64,000 nt of DNA from Chryseobacterium phosphatilyticum. GTDB taxonomy: Bacteria; Bacteroidota; Bacteroidia; Flavobacteriales; Weeksellaceae. Numbering within the stretch: position 1 is the stretch's first letter; each line of letters begins with the position of its first letter. Below, piece by piece: positions 15,353-25,365 of this stretch. The stretch is from contig NZ_PPED02000004.1 of the NCBI RefSeq assembly GCF_002899825.2, forward strand, positions 372,001-436,000, read 5' to 3'. A program made the translations under genes and the position numbers. The notes beneath the pieces were generated by a model. That model did no database searches. It saw only the letters and a program-made list of their open reading frames with translations, and was not told the DNA's origin.

Positions 15353-16582
15353 CTACACCAAACTATTTTTATCTGAATAATTAAGTTTAAAGAAAATAAA
15401 GGTCATCATAGAAAATGCCAATAAAGAGCTTCCCCCATAACTGAAGTATGGTAAGGGAATCCCTACTGTTGGGAAAAGCCCCATAACCATGCCCAAATTG
15501 ATGGAAAAGTGCATTAGAAGGATAGAAGCAAAGCAATAGCCAAACACACGATTAAATGTTGATTTCTGTTTTTCAGCGAGGTAATAAATTCTCCCAATAT
15601 ACACCATATAGGCCAATACTAAAAGCGCACTTCCTGCAAATCCCCATTCCTCTCCTACAGCACAGAAAATATAATCTGTTTGTTGCTCAGGCACAAATTT
15701 ACCCTGGGTAACAGATCCTTCACGGTAACCTTTTCCCCAAAGACCACCTGATCCGATAGCTGTTTTAGAATATAACAAGTTGTACCCTGAAGTATCTCTA
15801 AACGCTTTTTCACCTTTGTAAAGCACTTCAATTCTTTCTCTCTGGTGCTTGGGAAGTTTCTCTAAAATATAAGGCGAAGCAAATGCAAGTCCACATAACA
15901 AAAGGATAGATCCGGAAATTCCGGAAATGGTAATCACATCCCAGGACATTCTATGATAATTCATGGCAATCAAAATTCCTGCAATCAGTACAACCGCGCC
16001 GGCAACATAAATTGGAGGTATTGCCAGAGAAATAAGAAATACACCAGCAAAAATAAATCCTATCCCAAACAAAAATCCACTCAGCCCTTCTCTGTACAAA
16101 GCAATAAAAAAGGCAATAAACACAAGCATAGATCCTACGTCGGGAATAGCAAGCACCACTACTGCAGGTACGCCAATAATAGCAAGTGCTGTCAGTAATG
16201 ATTTTCTGTTTTTCAGGTTAAAATCCGGTCCGGATACATAGTTGGCAAGCATTAATGCCGTTCCAATTTTTGCAAATTCCACAGGTTGCATTGTAAAGCT
16301 TCCGAACTTATACCAGTTCTTCTGCCCGAGAATTTCCTTTCCAAAAGGAAAAAGTCCTATCAATAGCAAAACACCACCTATATAAATAATTCCTGCCATA
16401 TTCTCAAAGAACTTACTTCTTCCCAAAAAAATTACCAATCCTACAACAAGAGAAATACAGAAGAACATAAATTGTTTTTCTCCCAACTTCTGGTCAACAC
16501 TGTAGATATTTGCAATCGCAAAGATGCAAAGCAGGAAATACAGCCCAAGACCCAGTTTATCTATCCCTTCTGTCCATTTCAT
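15353..16582 (-). CDS. rodA: Rod-shape SEDS glycosyltransferase RodA
   Basis: A 409-residue inner-membrane SEDS-family peptidoglycan polymerase that works with PBP2 in elongation. About ten hydrophobic segments are visible. The hallmark region GYREGSVTQGKFVPEQQTDY (about residues 271-290) and the closing GIPLPYFSYGGSS (about 375-387) match RodA/FtsW. It overlaps the end of mrdA by four bases (ATGA), so translation is coupled, and it is the last gene of the mre operon. The N-terminus MKWTEGIDKLG is typical for Bacteroidota. Confidence 0.95.
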   Translation of the reverse strand: MKWTEGIDKLGLGLYFLLCIFAIANIYSVDQKLGEKQFMFFCISLVVGLVIFLGRSKFFENMAGIIYIGGVLLLIGLFPFGKEILGQKNWYKFGSFTMQPVEFAKIGTALMLANYVSGPDFNLKNRKSLLTALAIIGVPAVVVLAIPDVGSMLVFIAFFIALYREGLSGFLFGIGFIFAGVFLISLAIPPIYVAGAVVLIAGILIAMNYHRMSWDVITISGISGSILLLCGLAFASPYILEKLPKHQRERIEVLYKGEKAFRDTSGYNLLYSKTAIGSGGLWGKGYREGSVTQGKFVPEQQTDYIFCAVGEEWGFAGSALLVLAYMVYIGRIYYLAEKQKSTFNRVFGYCFASILLMHFSINLGMVMGLFPTVGIPLPYFSYGGSSLLAFSMMTFIFFKLNYSDKNSLV

Positions 16583-18624
16583 TGCTTAACAGGTTTTTTA
16601 GCGGCGTTATTATTTTTAGTTTCCTCTTCTATTTTCTTTTGGAGTTTAGCCTTTTGTTGTTTAACAAGGTCCAGACTATCTTTTATTCTTTTTTGTTTAA
16701 TTGAATCAGGTTTTGGGTCAACATACAGTCCTTTACGTTTTAAATCTACAACCCATTGCCTTTTATATTCCGGCATAAAACTCGAAGTGATCATTTTTTT
16801 ATACAGATTTTCTCTTTTCAGATCACCTGTAATATATTTTTCAGCAATCACTGTACAAGCCGGGCCTGCCCATGTAGCTCCAAATCCTGCGTGCTCCATT
16901 ACGGCAACCACAACAATTTTTGGCTTATCAGCAGGAGCAATCAATACAAAGATAGAATTATCTTTTCCTTGCGGAACCTGTGCTGTTCCCGTTTTAGCCA
17001 ATTGTGTAAAGTCATTGGATTTTAACCCTCTTGCTGTTCCTCTCAAAACTACAGCTTCCATTCCTTTTAAAACAGGCTCAAAGTGTTTTGGATCAACCAG
17101 GGTTTTATGTTTAACTTTAAATCTAGGATCCGGATTTGGTTTTCCGTCAATTCCTTTTACAATATGAGGGGTATAATACCATCCTTTGTTCGCAATAGCA
17201 GCCACATAATTTGCCAGCTGAATAGGGGTTACCAAAACATCTCCCTGCCCCATTCCGTTATAGATAGCACCGGTTGACATTTCATCCCAATCTTTAAAAT
17301 CAGTTCTCTTTGAACCACTTGCTTTCATGATGGCTTTAAACCTTTTCTCGTAAAAATCTCCTGAAGGTATTCTCCCTCTTGCGCCCACTGCAAAATCGTT
17401 ATTCAAAAATTCCCCAACTCCAAAGCTGCTCATGATCTTTTTCCATTCATCAACCCCTTTGGAAGGATTACCCGGATATTTTTTGATTATTGCAATAAAT
17501 GCATAGGTAAAAAAGCAGTTACTGGAAACCTGAATGGAAGGAATGAGCGGATCAGCACCACCATGCCCTTTAATTCTCTTACCTTTATAGAAAAATCCAC
17601 CTCCACAAGGAAAAACGGTCTTTTCATCCATCACCCCCATTTGCATAGCAGCTAAAGCAGTCAGCAATTTGAAAGTTGATCCCGGAGGATATCCTGCCTG
17701 CAAAGAACGATCAAAAGTTGGTTTATTCTCATAAAGCGTATCCTTTGAGAGGGCATACAAATTTTTAGATTTATAAGGTCCGGTAAAGAGGTTCGGATCA
17801 ATATCCGGCCCGGTTGCTGCCACTAATACTTCCCCATTATTTGGGTCTATGGCTACAATTGCACCGTGTTTGTTGACCAGCATTTCTTCAGCCGTTCTCT
17901 GAAGGTCGTAATCAATAGTTAAAGTAATATCCTTACCAGTAATAACATCCTTATCTAAAGATCCATTTTTATAAGAACCAATGTTTCGAAGCTTGATATC
18001 CTTTTGGATGTATTTCATCCCCTTTACTCCACGAAGTTCTTTTTCGTAAGATTTTTCTACCCCTGTTTTTCCGATAAAATCTCCAGGCAGATAATAAATA
18101 GAATCTTTTTTAATTTCTCTTTCATTGACTTCACTGGTATACCCTAAAAGGTTTCCTGAAGTAGACACTTCATACTGACGCTGAGGTCTCTGAACAATAC
18201 TGAATGCAGGATATTTAAAAATGATTTCCTGTACTCTCGCAATATCTTCCCTGCTAAGATCTTTCAGGAAAGTCATTGGCGTCAGTTTAGAGTAATATTT
18301 TTCTTTTTTAATAACATTAATCTTATTGATAAAATCCCTTTTATTGATCTTCATCAGGTTACAAAAACCTAATGTATCGAAATCCGGCTTCATCAAAGCC
18401 TGGGTAAAAGAAATTTCATAAGCAGGCTGATTCCCTACCATGATTTTACCGTTTCTGTCAAAAATAACTCCACGTTGTGGAATTACATATTCAATTTTAA
18501 TGGAAGTATTCGCCGCATTCAATGCATAGCGATCCGTAAACAATTGTAAATAAGAAAGCCTCGCCACAAAAATAAGGGCGATCACTACAAGGACGGAAAA
18601 GATTTTTAAATAACGTGTGTTCAA
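16579..18624 (-). CDS. mrdA: Penicillin-binding protein 2
   Basis: A 681-residue class B transpeptidase that crosslinks lateral-wall peptidoglycan together with RodA. It has one N-terminal membrane segment (about 6-27), a dimerisation domain (RGVIFDRNGK at 51-60), and a transpeptidase domain with active Ser316 in STFK (316-319), SSN near residue 369 and KTGT near 541. The C-terminal 60 residues are Lys-rich (KQQKAKLQKKIEEETK) and unusual for E. coli PBP2 but common in flavobacteria. Coupled to mreD upstream (4-base overlap) and rodA downstream (4-base overlap). Confidence 0.95.
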   Translation of the reverse strand: MNTRYLKIFSVLVVIALIFVARLSYLQLFTDRYALNAANTSIKIEYVIPQRGVIFDRNGKIMVGNQPAYEISFTQALMKPDFDTLGFCNLMKINKRDFINKINVIKKEKYYSKLTPMTFLKDLSREDIARVQEIIFKYPAFSIVQRPQRQYEVSTSGNLLGYTSEVNEREIKKDSIYYLPGDFIGKTGVEKSYEKELRGVKGMKYIQKDIKLRNIGSYKNGSLDKDVITGKDITLTIDYDLQRTAEEMLVNKHGAIVAIDPNNGEVLVAATGPDIDPNLFTGPYKSKNLYALSKDTLYENKPTFDRSLQAGYPPGSTFKLLTALAAMQMGVMDEKTVFPCGGGFFYKGKRIKGHGGADPLIPSIQVSSNCFFTYAFIAIIKKYPGNPSKGVDEWKKIMSSFGVGEFLNNDFAVGARGRIPSGDFYEKRFKAIMKASGSKRTDFKDWDEMSTGAIYNGMGQGDVLVTPIQLANYVAAIANKGWYYTPHIVKGIDGKPNPDPRFKVKHKTLVDPKHFEPVLKGMEAVVLRGTARGLKSNDFTQLAKTGTAQVPQGKDNSIFVLIAPADKPKIVVVAVMEHAGFGATWAGPACTVIAEKYITGDLKRENLYKKMITSSFMPEYKRQWVVDLKRKGLYVDPKPDSIKQKRIKDSLDLVKQQKAKLQKKIEEETKNNNAAKKPVKQ

Positions 18625-19127
18625 ACTTTTTGTTTGATTTTAAATATTAATGCGTAAATGACAATAAATATAAATGAAATTACACTAGTCACCAACACAT
18701 TAAATAATATTTCAAAAAATCTGCTCAACTTAAAGAATTCGATATACTGTACTAAAAGCTGGTGCAGAAAAATACTTGAAAATAAAAACAGCAAAAACTG
18801 CGCCCATTGAAGGGACTGAAAGGAAAAAAAATCTGTGGAAGTATCCGTTGAAGTCCTGAATATCAGGGTCCTGAAATAAGCAATCAATGTGGTTGCAAAA
18901 GCATTAATTCCCCATGAATAAAGAAATCCATCAATAGACAGCCCGATTAAGAAGCTTAAAGCCAGAAACTGGAATTTATTTCTGAAAAAAGGATAAAACA
19001 TAACGAACACAGGATACAACACGGGGGTATATTTTCCAAAAAGAGTAATCCTGTTCAATACAAATATTTGTAATGCAACAAGAAATATCATTATCAATAT
19101 ATCGGTAAATAAAGTCCTGCTAATCAT
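18621..19127 (-). CDS. mreD: Rod shape-determining protein MreD
   Basis: A 168-residue inner-membrane protein with five or six hydrophobic segments (first MIFLVALQIFVLNRI, last VTSVISFIFIVIYALIF). Sequence conservation in MreD is low; the call rests on size, topology and position between mreC and mrdA. It links MreC to the elongasome. It overlaps mreC by eight bases and mrdA by four. Confidence 0.9.
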   Translation of the reverse strand: MISRTLFTDILIMIFLVALQIFVLNRITLFGKYTPVLYPVFVMFYPFFRNKFQFLALSFLIGLSIDGFLYSWGINAFATTLIAYFRTLIFRTSTDTSTDFFSFQSLQWAQFLLFLFSSIFLHQLLVQYIEFFKLSRFFEILFNVLVTSVISFIFIVIYALIFKIKQKV

Positions 19128-19974
19128 TTTCTTTCTTTATTACAGTCTGTAGAGTATCCTGAATCTTTTGCACTTCTGCTTTTTTCAGATTCTTCACTAC
19201 ATATACTTTATTCAATGCTCCCATTTTCTCACTCAGCTCCACTGAGATATCCCAAAAACCGGTTTTATTATCAACAGAATAACCCGCGATAGTACCAATC
19301 ATAATACCTTTAGGGAAAATTGCGGACTTTCCGTCTGTCACAACACTATCCCCTACTTTCAAGGCAACATATTTTGGAATATCAGCAAGGTGCATGACAC
19401 GGGAATTATCTCCATTCCATGTTAATGTTCCAAAATATCCGGAGTTTTTGAGTGCCGCATTAATCCTTATTTTATTTACACTTAATACGGACTGCACCAA
19501 TGCATAGCTGTCTGTAGAATTGATCACAATCCCGGCAATACCTCTTGGTGCCATCACCCCCATTTGTGGAAGTACACCATCTCTACGGCCACGATTAATG
19601 GTAAAGTAGTTGTTTCTTCTATTGATACTGTTGAAAACAATTTCACCGTCAACAAAAGTATAAATTTGACCACCTCCTATGGTATCATGAACTTTTCTAA
19701 AAAGAGGGTTCTTTGCTCCTTCTTTTCCGTAAAGCTGAGTCATAAGGGCTTTATTCTGAACGACAAGATCCTCATTGATCTGTTTCAGTTTCAGATAGGA
19801 AACTCCTTCATCAATGTAGCCGGAAATCCATGAGTTCACGGCAGCAGTCTGCCCTGCTATCCAGGATCTTTGCATCGCATTTCTAGAGAATATCAGAACC
19901 AAAGCAATAATTTGCAGGAATATAAAGAAGACGAAAAGAGTGTTCTTCGAAAATAATCTCAGCAAAAATCCCAT
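19120..19974 (-). CDS. mreC: Rod shape-determining protein MreC
   Basis: A 284-residue periplasmic scaffold anchored by one N-terminal segment (about 11-30, TLFVFFIFLQIIALVLIF). A coiled-coil (about 55-80, YLKLKQINEDLVVQNKAL) follows, then the two beta-barrel domains (GDGEIV-type start near 103; VMAPRGIAGIVINST near 136-150; PKGIMIGTIAGYS near 222-234). MreC activates PBP2. It lies 28 bases after mreB. It ends in a Lys-rich tail overlapping mreD. Confidence 0.93.
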   Translation of the reverse strand: MGFLLRLFSKNTLFVFFIFLQIIALVLIFSRNAMQRSWIAGQTAAVNSWISGYIDEGVSYLKLKQINEDLVVQNKALMTQLYGKEGAKNPLFRKVHDTIGGGQIYTFVDGEIVFNSINRRNNYFTINRGRRDGVLPQMGVMAPRGIAGIVINSTDSYALVQSVLSVNKIRINAALKNSGYFGTLTWNGDNSRVMHLADIPKYVALKVGDSVVTDGKSAIFPKGIMIGTIAGYSVDNKTGFWDISVELSEKMGALNKVYVVKNLKKAEVQKIQDTLQTVIKKEND

Positions 19975-20002
19975 TCAGATATATAGTCGTAAAAAGTTAA
20001 AA

Positions 20003-21028
20003 TTATTTAATTAAGAAATTGAATTTATCCATATTCTTAAGCGCAATACCAGTTCCACGAACAACAGCTCTCAACGGGTCTTCAGCAACAAATACAGGAA
20101 GTCCTGTTTTCTTGTGAATTCTATCCGCAAGGCCTCTTAATAATGCACCTCCTCCTGCAAGATAAATACCTGTTTTGTAAATATCAGCTGCCAATTCCGG
20201 TGGAGTAAGTGAAAGAGTTTCCATTACAGCATCTTCAATTCTGATAATCGATTTGTCTAATGCACGGGCAATTTCCTTATATCCAACCATAATTTCTTTT
20301 GGTTTACCTGTAATAAGGTCTCTTCCTTGCACAGGAATATCTTCAATATCCACATCAAGATCTTCAACCGCAGAACCTACTTCAATTTTAATCCTTTCAG
20401 CTGTTCTTTCTCCGATATAAAGGTTATGGTGAGTTCTCAGATAATAGGCAATGTCATTTGTAAATACATCTCCTGCAATTTTCACCGACTTATCACATAC
20501 AATACCTCCTAAAGCAACTACTGCAATTTCTGTAGTACCACCACCTATATCAATGATCATGTTCCCTTCAGGTTTTTGTACGTCAATCCCAACTCCAATT
20601 GCAGCAGCCATTGGTTCGTAGATCAATCTTACTTCTTTTGCGTTTACTTTCTGAGCAGAATCTCTTACCGCTCTTTTTTCAACTTCAGTAATACCAGAAG
20701 GAATACAGATTACAATTCGTAATGCAGGCTGTATAAATTTACCTTTGATTCCCGGAATCTTTTTGATGAATTCCTTAATCATGTGTTCAGAAGCATGGAA
20801 ATCAGCAATAACCCCGTCTTTCAAAGGACGGATCGTTTTGATATCCTCGTGAGTTTTGCCTTGCATATGCTTAGCCTGTTCACCTACAGCAATGGGCTTA
20901 CCCGACGAACGTTCAATTGCAACAATTGAAGGTTGATCAATAACAATTTTATTATTATGGATGATAAGGGTATTAGCTGTTCCCAGGTCTATCGCAATTT
21001 CTTGCGTAAACATATCAAATAAACTCAT
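20003..21028 (-). CDS. mreB: Rod shape-determining actin homologue MreB
   Basis: A 341-residue bacterial actin that forms membrane-bound filaments guiding elongation. ASKHA nucleotide-binding motifs are complete: IDLGTANTLI (13-22, phosphate 1), MIIDIGGGTTEIAVV (about 158-172, phosphate 2) and YLAGGGALLRGL (about 292-303, adenosine). The N-terminus MSLFDMFTQEIAIDLGT includes the membrane-binding amphipathic helix. First gene of mreB-mreC-mreD-mrdA-rodA. A -7 box TATCTTTG (21053-21060, minus sense) lies about 25 bases upstream. Confidence 0.97.
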   Translation of the reverse strand: MSLFDMFTQEIAIDLGTANTLIIHNNKIVIDQPSIVAIERSSGKPIAVGEQAKHMQGKTHEDIKTIRPLKDGVIADFHASEHMIKEFIKKIPGIKGKFIQPALRIVICIPSGITEVEKRAVRDSAQKVNAKEVRLIYEPMAAAIGVGIDVQKPEGNMIIDIGGGTTEIAVVALGGIVCDKSVKIAGDVFTNDIAYYLRTHHNLYIGERTAERIKIEVGSAVEDLDVDIEDIPVQGRDLITGKPKEIMVGYKEIARALDKSIIRIEDAVMETLSLTPPELAADIYKTGIYLAGGGALLRGLADRIHKKTGLPVFVAEDPLRAVVRGTGIALKNMDKFNFLIK

Positions 21029-21052
21029 ATTTTTCTTCTGATTTTAAGTTTA

Positions 21053-21060
21053 CAAAGATA
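21053..21060 (-). promoter_or_regulatory. -7 box for the mreB operon
   Basis: TATCTTTG in the minus sense. It begins the divergent region 21029-21352 shared with hemA. The middle of this region (21061-21336) is A/T-rich without a gene that I can see. Confidence 0.6.
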
Positions 21061-21336
21061 TAAATTTAACACTACTAAAGAAATTTCCCACCAACTTAAT
21101 TTGGTTAAAATTTTATTAAAATTTATAATTCTTTATTAACTTTTAGTTTAGACGTTTACAGAGTTTGAGTTCAACTAAAATTAATGGGACATCAAAAGGT
21201 TAAAAAGCAAGAAAAGCAGATAATACAGATCGAAAATTTGCCTAATCGACTTTCTTCAGCTTTTTCAGCTTGACCTTATAGTTTTTTACGATAATTATCA
21301 TATACACTTTCAGAGCATCATTAATTAAAAAAAGCG

Positions 21337-21344
21337 TAAATTTG
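21337..21344 (+). promoter_or_regulatory. -7 box for hemA, probably leaderless
   Basis: TAAATTTG at 21337-21344. Its last G is only nine bases before the hemA ATG at 21353, so transcription would start within about five bases of the start codon. Confidence 0.6.
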
Positions 21345-21352
21345 CAGCGCTT

Positions 21353-22627
21353 ATGTTACAGTACTCCAACATCCATCAAACATCGAATTTTGCTGTGCTT
21401 TCCATCAGCTACGAGAAAGCCGATGTAGAAACGAGAGGAAAGTTTGCATTTTTTGACGAAAACATTAAAAATTTTGTTTCCCGGGTCCATCAAGAAGATC
21501 TTGGGGACGCATTTGTAGTTTCCACATGTAACAGGACTGAGATTTACACCACCTCTCCCAATTATCTCCTGGTTGCAGAAGAATACTGTAAAACCATTGG
21601 GGTACACCTCACAGATTTCCTTCAGTTTGCCAATATTCTTACTAAAGAAGAAGCCTTAATTCATCTTTTTAGAGTGGCAGCAGGCCTTGAAAGTCAGATT
21701 ATCGGGGATTTTGAAATCATCGGTCAGATTAAAAAAGCATACAGCCGTTTTAAGAAAGAGAGACAAAACTCTAATCCCTATCTGGAAAGAGCCATCAATG
21801 CAGCTATTCAGATTTCAAAAAGGATTAAGAATGAAACCGGAATTTCCAACGGAGCAGCTTCAGTATCGTATGCTGCGGTTCATTACATCTTAAACAGTCA
21901 GAAAAGGATTGCTGAAAAAAACATTCTTCTTTTGGGAGTAGGTGAAATTGGTCAAAATACAGTAGAGAATCTGGTAAAGCATGTTTATCAGCCTAAAATT
22001 AAAATTGCCAACAGAACCCAGGAGAAAGCTGAAAAGATTTCCCAGAAATATAATATTCCTCATGTTGACTATTCTGATTTTGACAGGGAACTAAAAAATA
22101 CGGATATTCTTATTGTAGCAACAGGAGCAAAACATCCTATTGTTAACCAATCTCATTTTCCGAACGGAAAAGAGACTTTAGTGATTGATCTCTCAATCCC
22201 TCATAACGTTGAAAAAAATGTTACCGAAAATGAAAATGTAACATTGATTGATGTGGATGAGCTTTCAAAACAGATCCAGGAAACAATCCAGCAGCGGGAA
22301 AAAGAAATTCCAAAAGCTGAAAAGATTATCAAGGAGCTGATGAAAGACTTCATCGAATGGGAAAAAAAGAGAAAACTAGCTCCTAATATCCATCATTTCA
22401 AAGCCGTTTTAAAGAATATGGAACGCAATGAAATGCATAATTTTTATAAAAAGAATAAATATATAAACATCACGGACATGGAACTTTCCGACAAAATGAT
22501 CCAAAAGATTACCAACCGTTTTGCAAAATATATCATTGATAATCCTTTAAAAGCCGAAGAAATTAGTAAATTAATGCACGAAATATTAGTTGAACAACCA
22601 AACAACGAATTCAATGAAAAGCATTAG
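21353..22627 (+). CDS. hemA: Glutamyl-tRNA reductase
   Basis: A 424-residue NADPH-dependent enzyme that reduces glutamyl-tRNA to glutamate-1-semialdehyde, the first committed step of C5-pathway tetrapyrrole synthesis. The catalytic Cys59 is in STCNRTEIY (57-65). The NADPH-binding Rossmann loop is LLLGVGEIGQNTVENL (about 195-210), and a C-terminal dimerisation domain ends the protein. It heads hemA-hemC-hemD-hemE and overlaps hemC by 14 bases. The conserved N-terminal sequence (NFAVLSISYEKADVETRGKF) begins only a dozen residues in, supporting this start. Confidence 0.95.
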   Translation: MLQYSNIHQTSNFAVLSISYEKADVETRGKFAFFDENIKNFVSRVHQEDLGDAFVVSTCNRTEIYTTSPNYLLVAEEYCKTIGVHLTDFLQFANILTKEEALIHLFRVAAGLESQIIGDFEIIGQIKKAYSRFKKERQNSNPYLERAINAAIQISKRIKNETGISNGAASVSYAAVHYILNSQKRIAEKNILLLGVGEIGQNTVENLVKHVYQPKIKIANRTQEKAEKISQKYNIPHVDYSDFDRELKNTDILIVATGAKHPIVNQSHFPNGKETLVIDLSIPHNVEKNVTENENVTLIDVDELSKQIQETIQQREKEIPKAEKIIKELMKDFIEWEKKRKLAPNIHHFKAVLKNMERNEMHNFYKKNKYINITDMELSDKMIQKITNRFAKYIIDNPLKAEEISKLMHEILVEQPNNEFNEKH

Positions 22628-23522
22628 GATTGGAACCAGAAATTCCGCACTTGCACTTTGGCAGGCTAGAGAGGTTGCAAGGCACCTTCAGAACAACAAT
22701 TATTTAACGGAGATTGTTCCTATCGTTTCTTCCGGCGATAAAAATCTCAATCAACCTTTGTATTCCCTGGGAATCACAGGCGTTTTTACAAGGGATCTTG
22801 ATATTGCATTATTAAATGATGAGATTGATATTGCGGTACACTCATTAAAGGATGTCCCTACCCAGTTGCCTCAAAATATTGAGATGATCGCTTATCTGGA
22901 AAGAGATTATCCTCAGGATATCCTGATCAGAAAAGAATCGGCAAGAAACAAGGAGTTTCATGAACTTAAACTGGCTACCAGCAGTTTAAGAAGAAGAGCA
23001 TTTTGGCTGAGAAATTATCCTGCTACTGAGTTTTCAGATATTCGTGGAAATATTCAAACCAGACTTCAAAAACTGGAAGAAGGAAACTTTGATGCTACTA
23101 TTTTATCATTGGCCGGCATCAAAAGAATGAAGATGGAAATTGATTATGAAATGCTTCCATTAATGATTCCTGCCCCCTCACAAGGTGTTATTGCAGTTGC
23201 CGGACATACTGACAAACCAGAGATCAATGAAATAGTAAATCAGATCAACCATAAACCAACGCAAACCTGCGTAGAGATTGAAAGAAATTTTCTGAGCACG
23301 TTGGAAGGCGGTTGTACTGCTCCTATCGGAGCTTTTGCAGAAATTATCGGAGACCAGATCCGGTTTAAAGCGGCACTCTGCTCTTTAGATGGTAAAAACT
23401 GCATTGCAGTTGATGAAAACTTTGACCACAATTCTACAGAGAATTTCGGAGAAAAATATGCAAAAGTTGTTCTTGAAAACGGAGGAAAGGAATTAATGGC
23501 TGAAATCAAAAGCCAGATCTAA
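22614..23522 (+). CDS. hemC: Hydroxymethylbilane synthase
   Basis: A 302-residue porphobilinogen deaminase that joins four porphobilinogens using a dipyrromethane cofactor. ATG at 22614 gives the family N-terminus MKSIRIGTRNSALALWQARE; a longer frame from a TTG at 22590 is not needed. Catalytic Asp80 is in HSLKDVPT and the cofactor-binding Cys234 in EGGCTAPIGA. It overlaps hemA by 14 bases, indicating coupled translation. Confidence 0.95.
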   Translation: MKSIRIGTRNSALALWQAREVARHLQNNNYLTEIVPIVSSGDKNLNQPLYSLGITGVFTRDLDIALLNDEIDIAVHSLKDVPTQLPQNIEMIAYLERDYPQDILIRKESARNKEFHELKLATSSLRRRAFWLRNYPATEFSDIRGNIQTRLQKLEEGNFDATILSLAGIKRMKMEIDYEMLPLMIPAPSQGVIAVAGHTDKPEINEIVNQINHKPTQTCVEIERNFLSTLEGGCTAPIGAFAEIIGDQIRFKAALCSLDGKNCIAVDENFDHNSTENFGEKYAKVVLENGGKELMAEIKSQI

Positions 23523-23574
23523 TTTCAGATTCAGTTTCTCTTGATCCCCCTTTCATCTTCTTAATTGTAAAGAC

Positions 23575-24258
23575 ATGAAAATCTTATTTACCAAAAATAT
23601 AGACCGGACAATACTATCCAAAGAATTAGGAGAGGATGCTTTGGCGGACTGTGTTGAGGTAATTAAGACCGAACCCATTATGATCAGCCCTTTTGATCTG
23701 AAAAATTACTCATTGATTTTTACAAGTGTAAATGGAGTCATTTCATTTTTTAAAAATAAATTTAAGCCCAATGAGGATTTTACGTCCAAGAATTACAACA
23801 AGATCTATTGTGTTGGCGAAAAAACGAAGAGAGAATTAAGGAAACATGGCTTCGGAACATTCAAGGTTTTGAAAAATGCAGATACTCTTTCCAGATTCAT
23901 TATCGGAAAATGTCAGCATGAGCAGTTTCTTCATTTCTGCGGTAACCTTGCCATCAATGTTTTAGATAAAGAACTTCCTTTACAAAACATTAAGTACAAA
24001 AAAGTTACGATATACAATACTGAGGAAACTCATCCATTAATAAATGAAAAATATCATGCTGCAGTATTTTTTAGTCCGAGCGGAGTTCGTAGTTTTGCAA
24101 GGCGAAATTCTCTGGAAGGCATGAAACTTTTTTCGATTGGCGAAACCACTTCCGGTGAGTTGAGAAATTATACGCAGGAAGAAATTTTTACTTCTGAAGA
24201 AAATACGCTGACTTCGATATTTGAACTGATACGAAGGGAAATCAGAAGTAAAATTTAG
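23575..24258 (+). CDS. hemD: Uroporphyrinogen-III synthase
   Basis: A 227-residue enzyme that cyclises hydroxymethylbilane with inversion of ring D. HemD sequences diverge widely. Support comes from length, the two-domain alternating alpha/beta pattern, the motif LIFTSVNGVISFF (43-55), FFSPSGVRSF (about 161-170) and the position between hemC and hemE. It lies 52 bases after hemC. Confidence 0.85.
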   Translation: MKILFTKNIDRTILSKELGEDALADCVEVIKTEPIMISPFDLKNYSLIFTSVNGVISFFKNKFKPNEDFTSKNYNKIYCVGEKTKRELRKHGFGTFKVLKNADTLSRFIIGKCQHEQFLHFCGNLAINVLDKELPLQNIKYKKVTIYNTEETHPLINEKYHAAVFFSPSGVRSFARRNSLEGMKLFSIGETTSGELRNYTQEEIFTSEENTLTSIFELIRREIRSKI

Positions 24259-24305
24259 AATATTTGTTACCGGAGCATTACCGGTACTATTAGTTTAAAT
24301 AGATT

Positions 24306-25337
24306 ATGATAAAAAACGACCTATATTTAAAAGCACTTCGCGGAGAAACCGTTGAAAGACCTCCTGTCTGGATGATGAGGCAGGCTGGAAGATATCTGCC
24401 GGAATTCATTGCATTGAGAGACCAGTATGACTTCTTTACAAGATGTCAGACTCCTGAACTTGCTGCTGAAATTACATTACAGCCTATCCGCAGATTTCCT
24501 TTGGATGCCGCGATTCTGTTTTCTGATATCCTGGTAGTTCCACAGGCCATGGGAATTGATTTCAAAATGAAAGAATCTGTTGGGCCATGGTTGGATACTC
24601 CTATCAGAACAATGGAGCAGGTTCAGAATATTGAAACTCCGGATGTGAATGATACTTTAGGCTACGTTTTTGATGCTATTGAATTGACTCTTCAGAAACT
24701 TGACAATGAAATTCCATTGATTGGTTTTGCAGGTTCTCCATGGACGATTCTTTGTTATTGTGTTGAAGGAAAAGGGAGCAAGGCATTTGATATTGCAAAA
24801 TCCTTCTGTTTTCAACAACCTGAGGCTGCTCATTTATTATTACAAAAAATCACTGATACTACAATTGCTTATTTAAAGAGAAAAGTAGAAAAAGGTGTTT
24901 CTGCAGTACAGGTTTTCGATTCATGGGGAGGAATGCTTTCTCCTACAGATTATCAGGAATTCTCATGGCAGTATATCAACCAGATTGTTGAAGCATTAAG
25001 CCCACTTACTCATGTAGTGGTATTTGGAAAGGGGTGTTGGTTTGCATTGGAAGATATGACTATGTCTAAAGCTTCTGCTCTTGGTGTTGACTGGACAATC
25101 AAGCCTGAATTTGCCAGAACTTTAACAAACCATACAATGACCCTGCAAGGAAATTTTGATCCTGCAAGACTTCACTCGACTCCTGAAACCATCAAGAAAA
25201 TGGTAAACGAGATGATTAACCGTTTTGGAAAAGACAGATACATTGCCAACTTAGGACACGGAATTTTACCTAATGTTCCGGTTGAAAATGCTGAAGCATT
25301 CATCAGAGCAGTTGTAGACTGGAAACCCAACCTATAA
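24306..25337 (+). CDS. hemE: Uroporphyrinogen decarboxylase
   Basis: A 343-residue TIM-barrel enzyme that removes four carboxyl groups to give coproporphyrinogen III. The signature PVWMMRQAGRYLPEF (20-34) with the substrate-binding Arg residues is intact, as is GFAGSPWTILCYCVEG (about 140-155). Last of the haem genes, 47 bases after hemD, and closed by a strong terminator at 25366-25396. hemB, hemF/N, hemG and hemH are not in the window. Confidence 0.96.
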   Translation: MIKNDLYLKALRGETVERPPVWMMRQAGRYLPEFIALRDQYDFFTRCQTPELAAEITLQPIRRFPLDAAILFSDILVVPQAMGIDFKMKESVGPWLDTPIRTMEQVQNIETPDVNDTLGYVFDAIELTLQKLDNEIPLIGFAGSPWTILCYCVEGKGSKAFDIAKSFCFQQPEAAHLLLQKITDTTIAYLKRKVEKGVSAVQVFDSWGGMLSPTDYQEFSWQYINQIVEALSPLTHVVVFGKGCWFALEDMTMSKASALGVDWTIKPEFARTLTNHTMTLQGNFDPARLHSTPETIKKMVNEMINRFGKDRYIANLGHGILPNVPVENAEAFIRAVVDWKPNL

Positions 25338-25365
25338 GGATTACAAACCCATAAGCTTAAAATAT

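Noticed and set aside
16472..17167. 231-codon plus-strand frame across the rodA/mrdA junction
   Set aside because: It is antisense to two well-conserved genes and has no promoter or family match.
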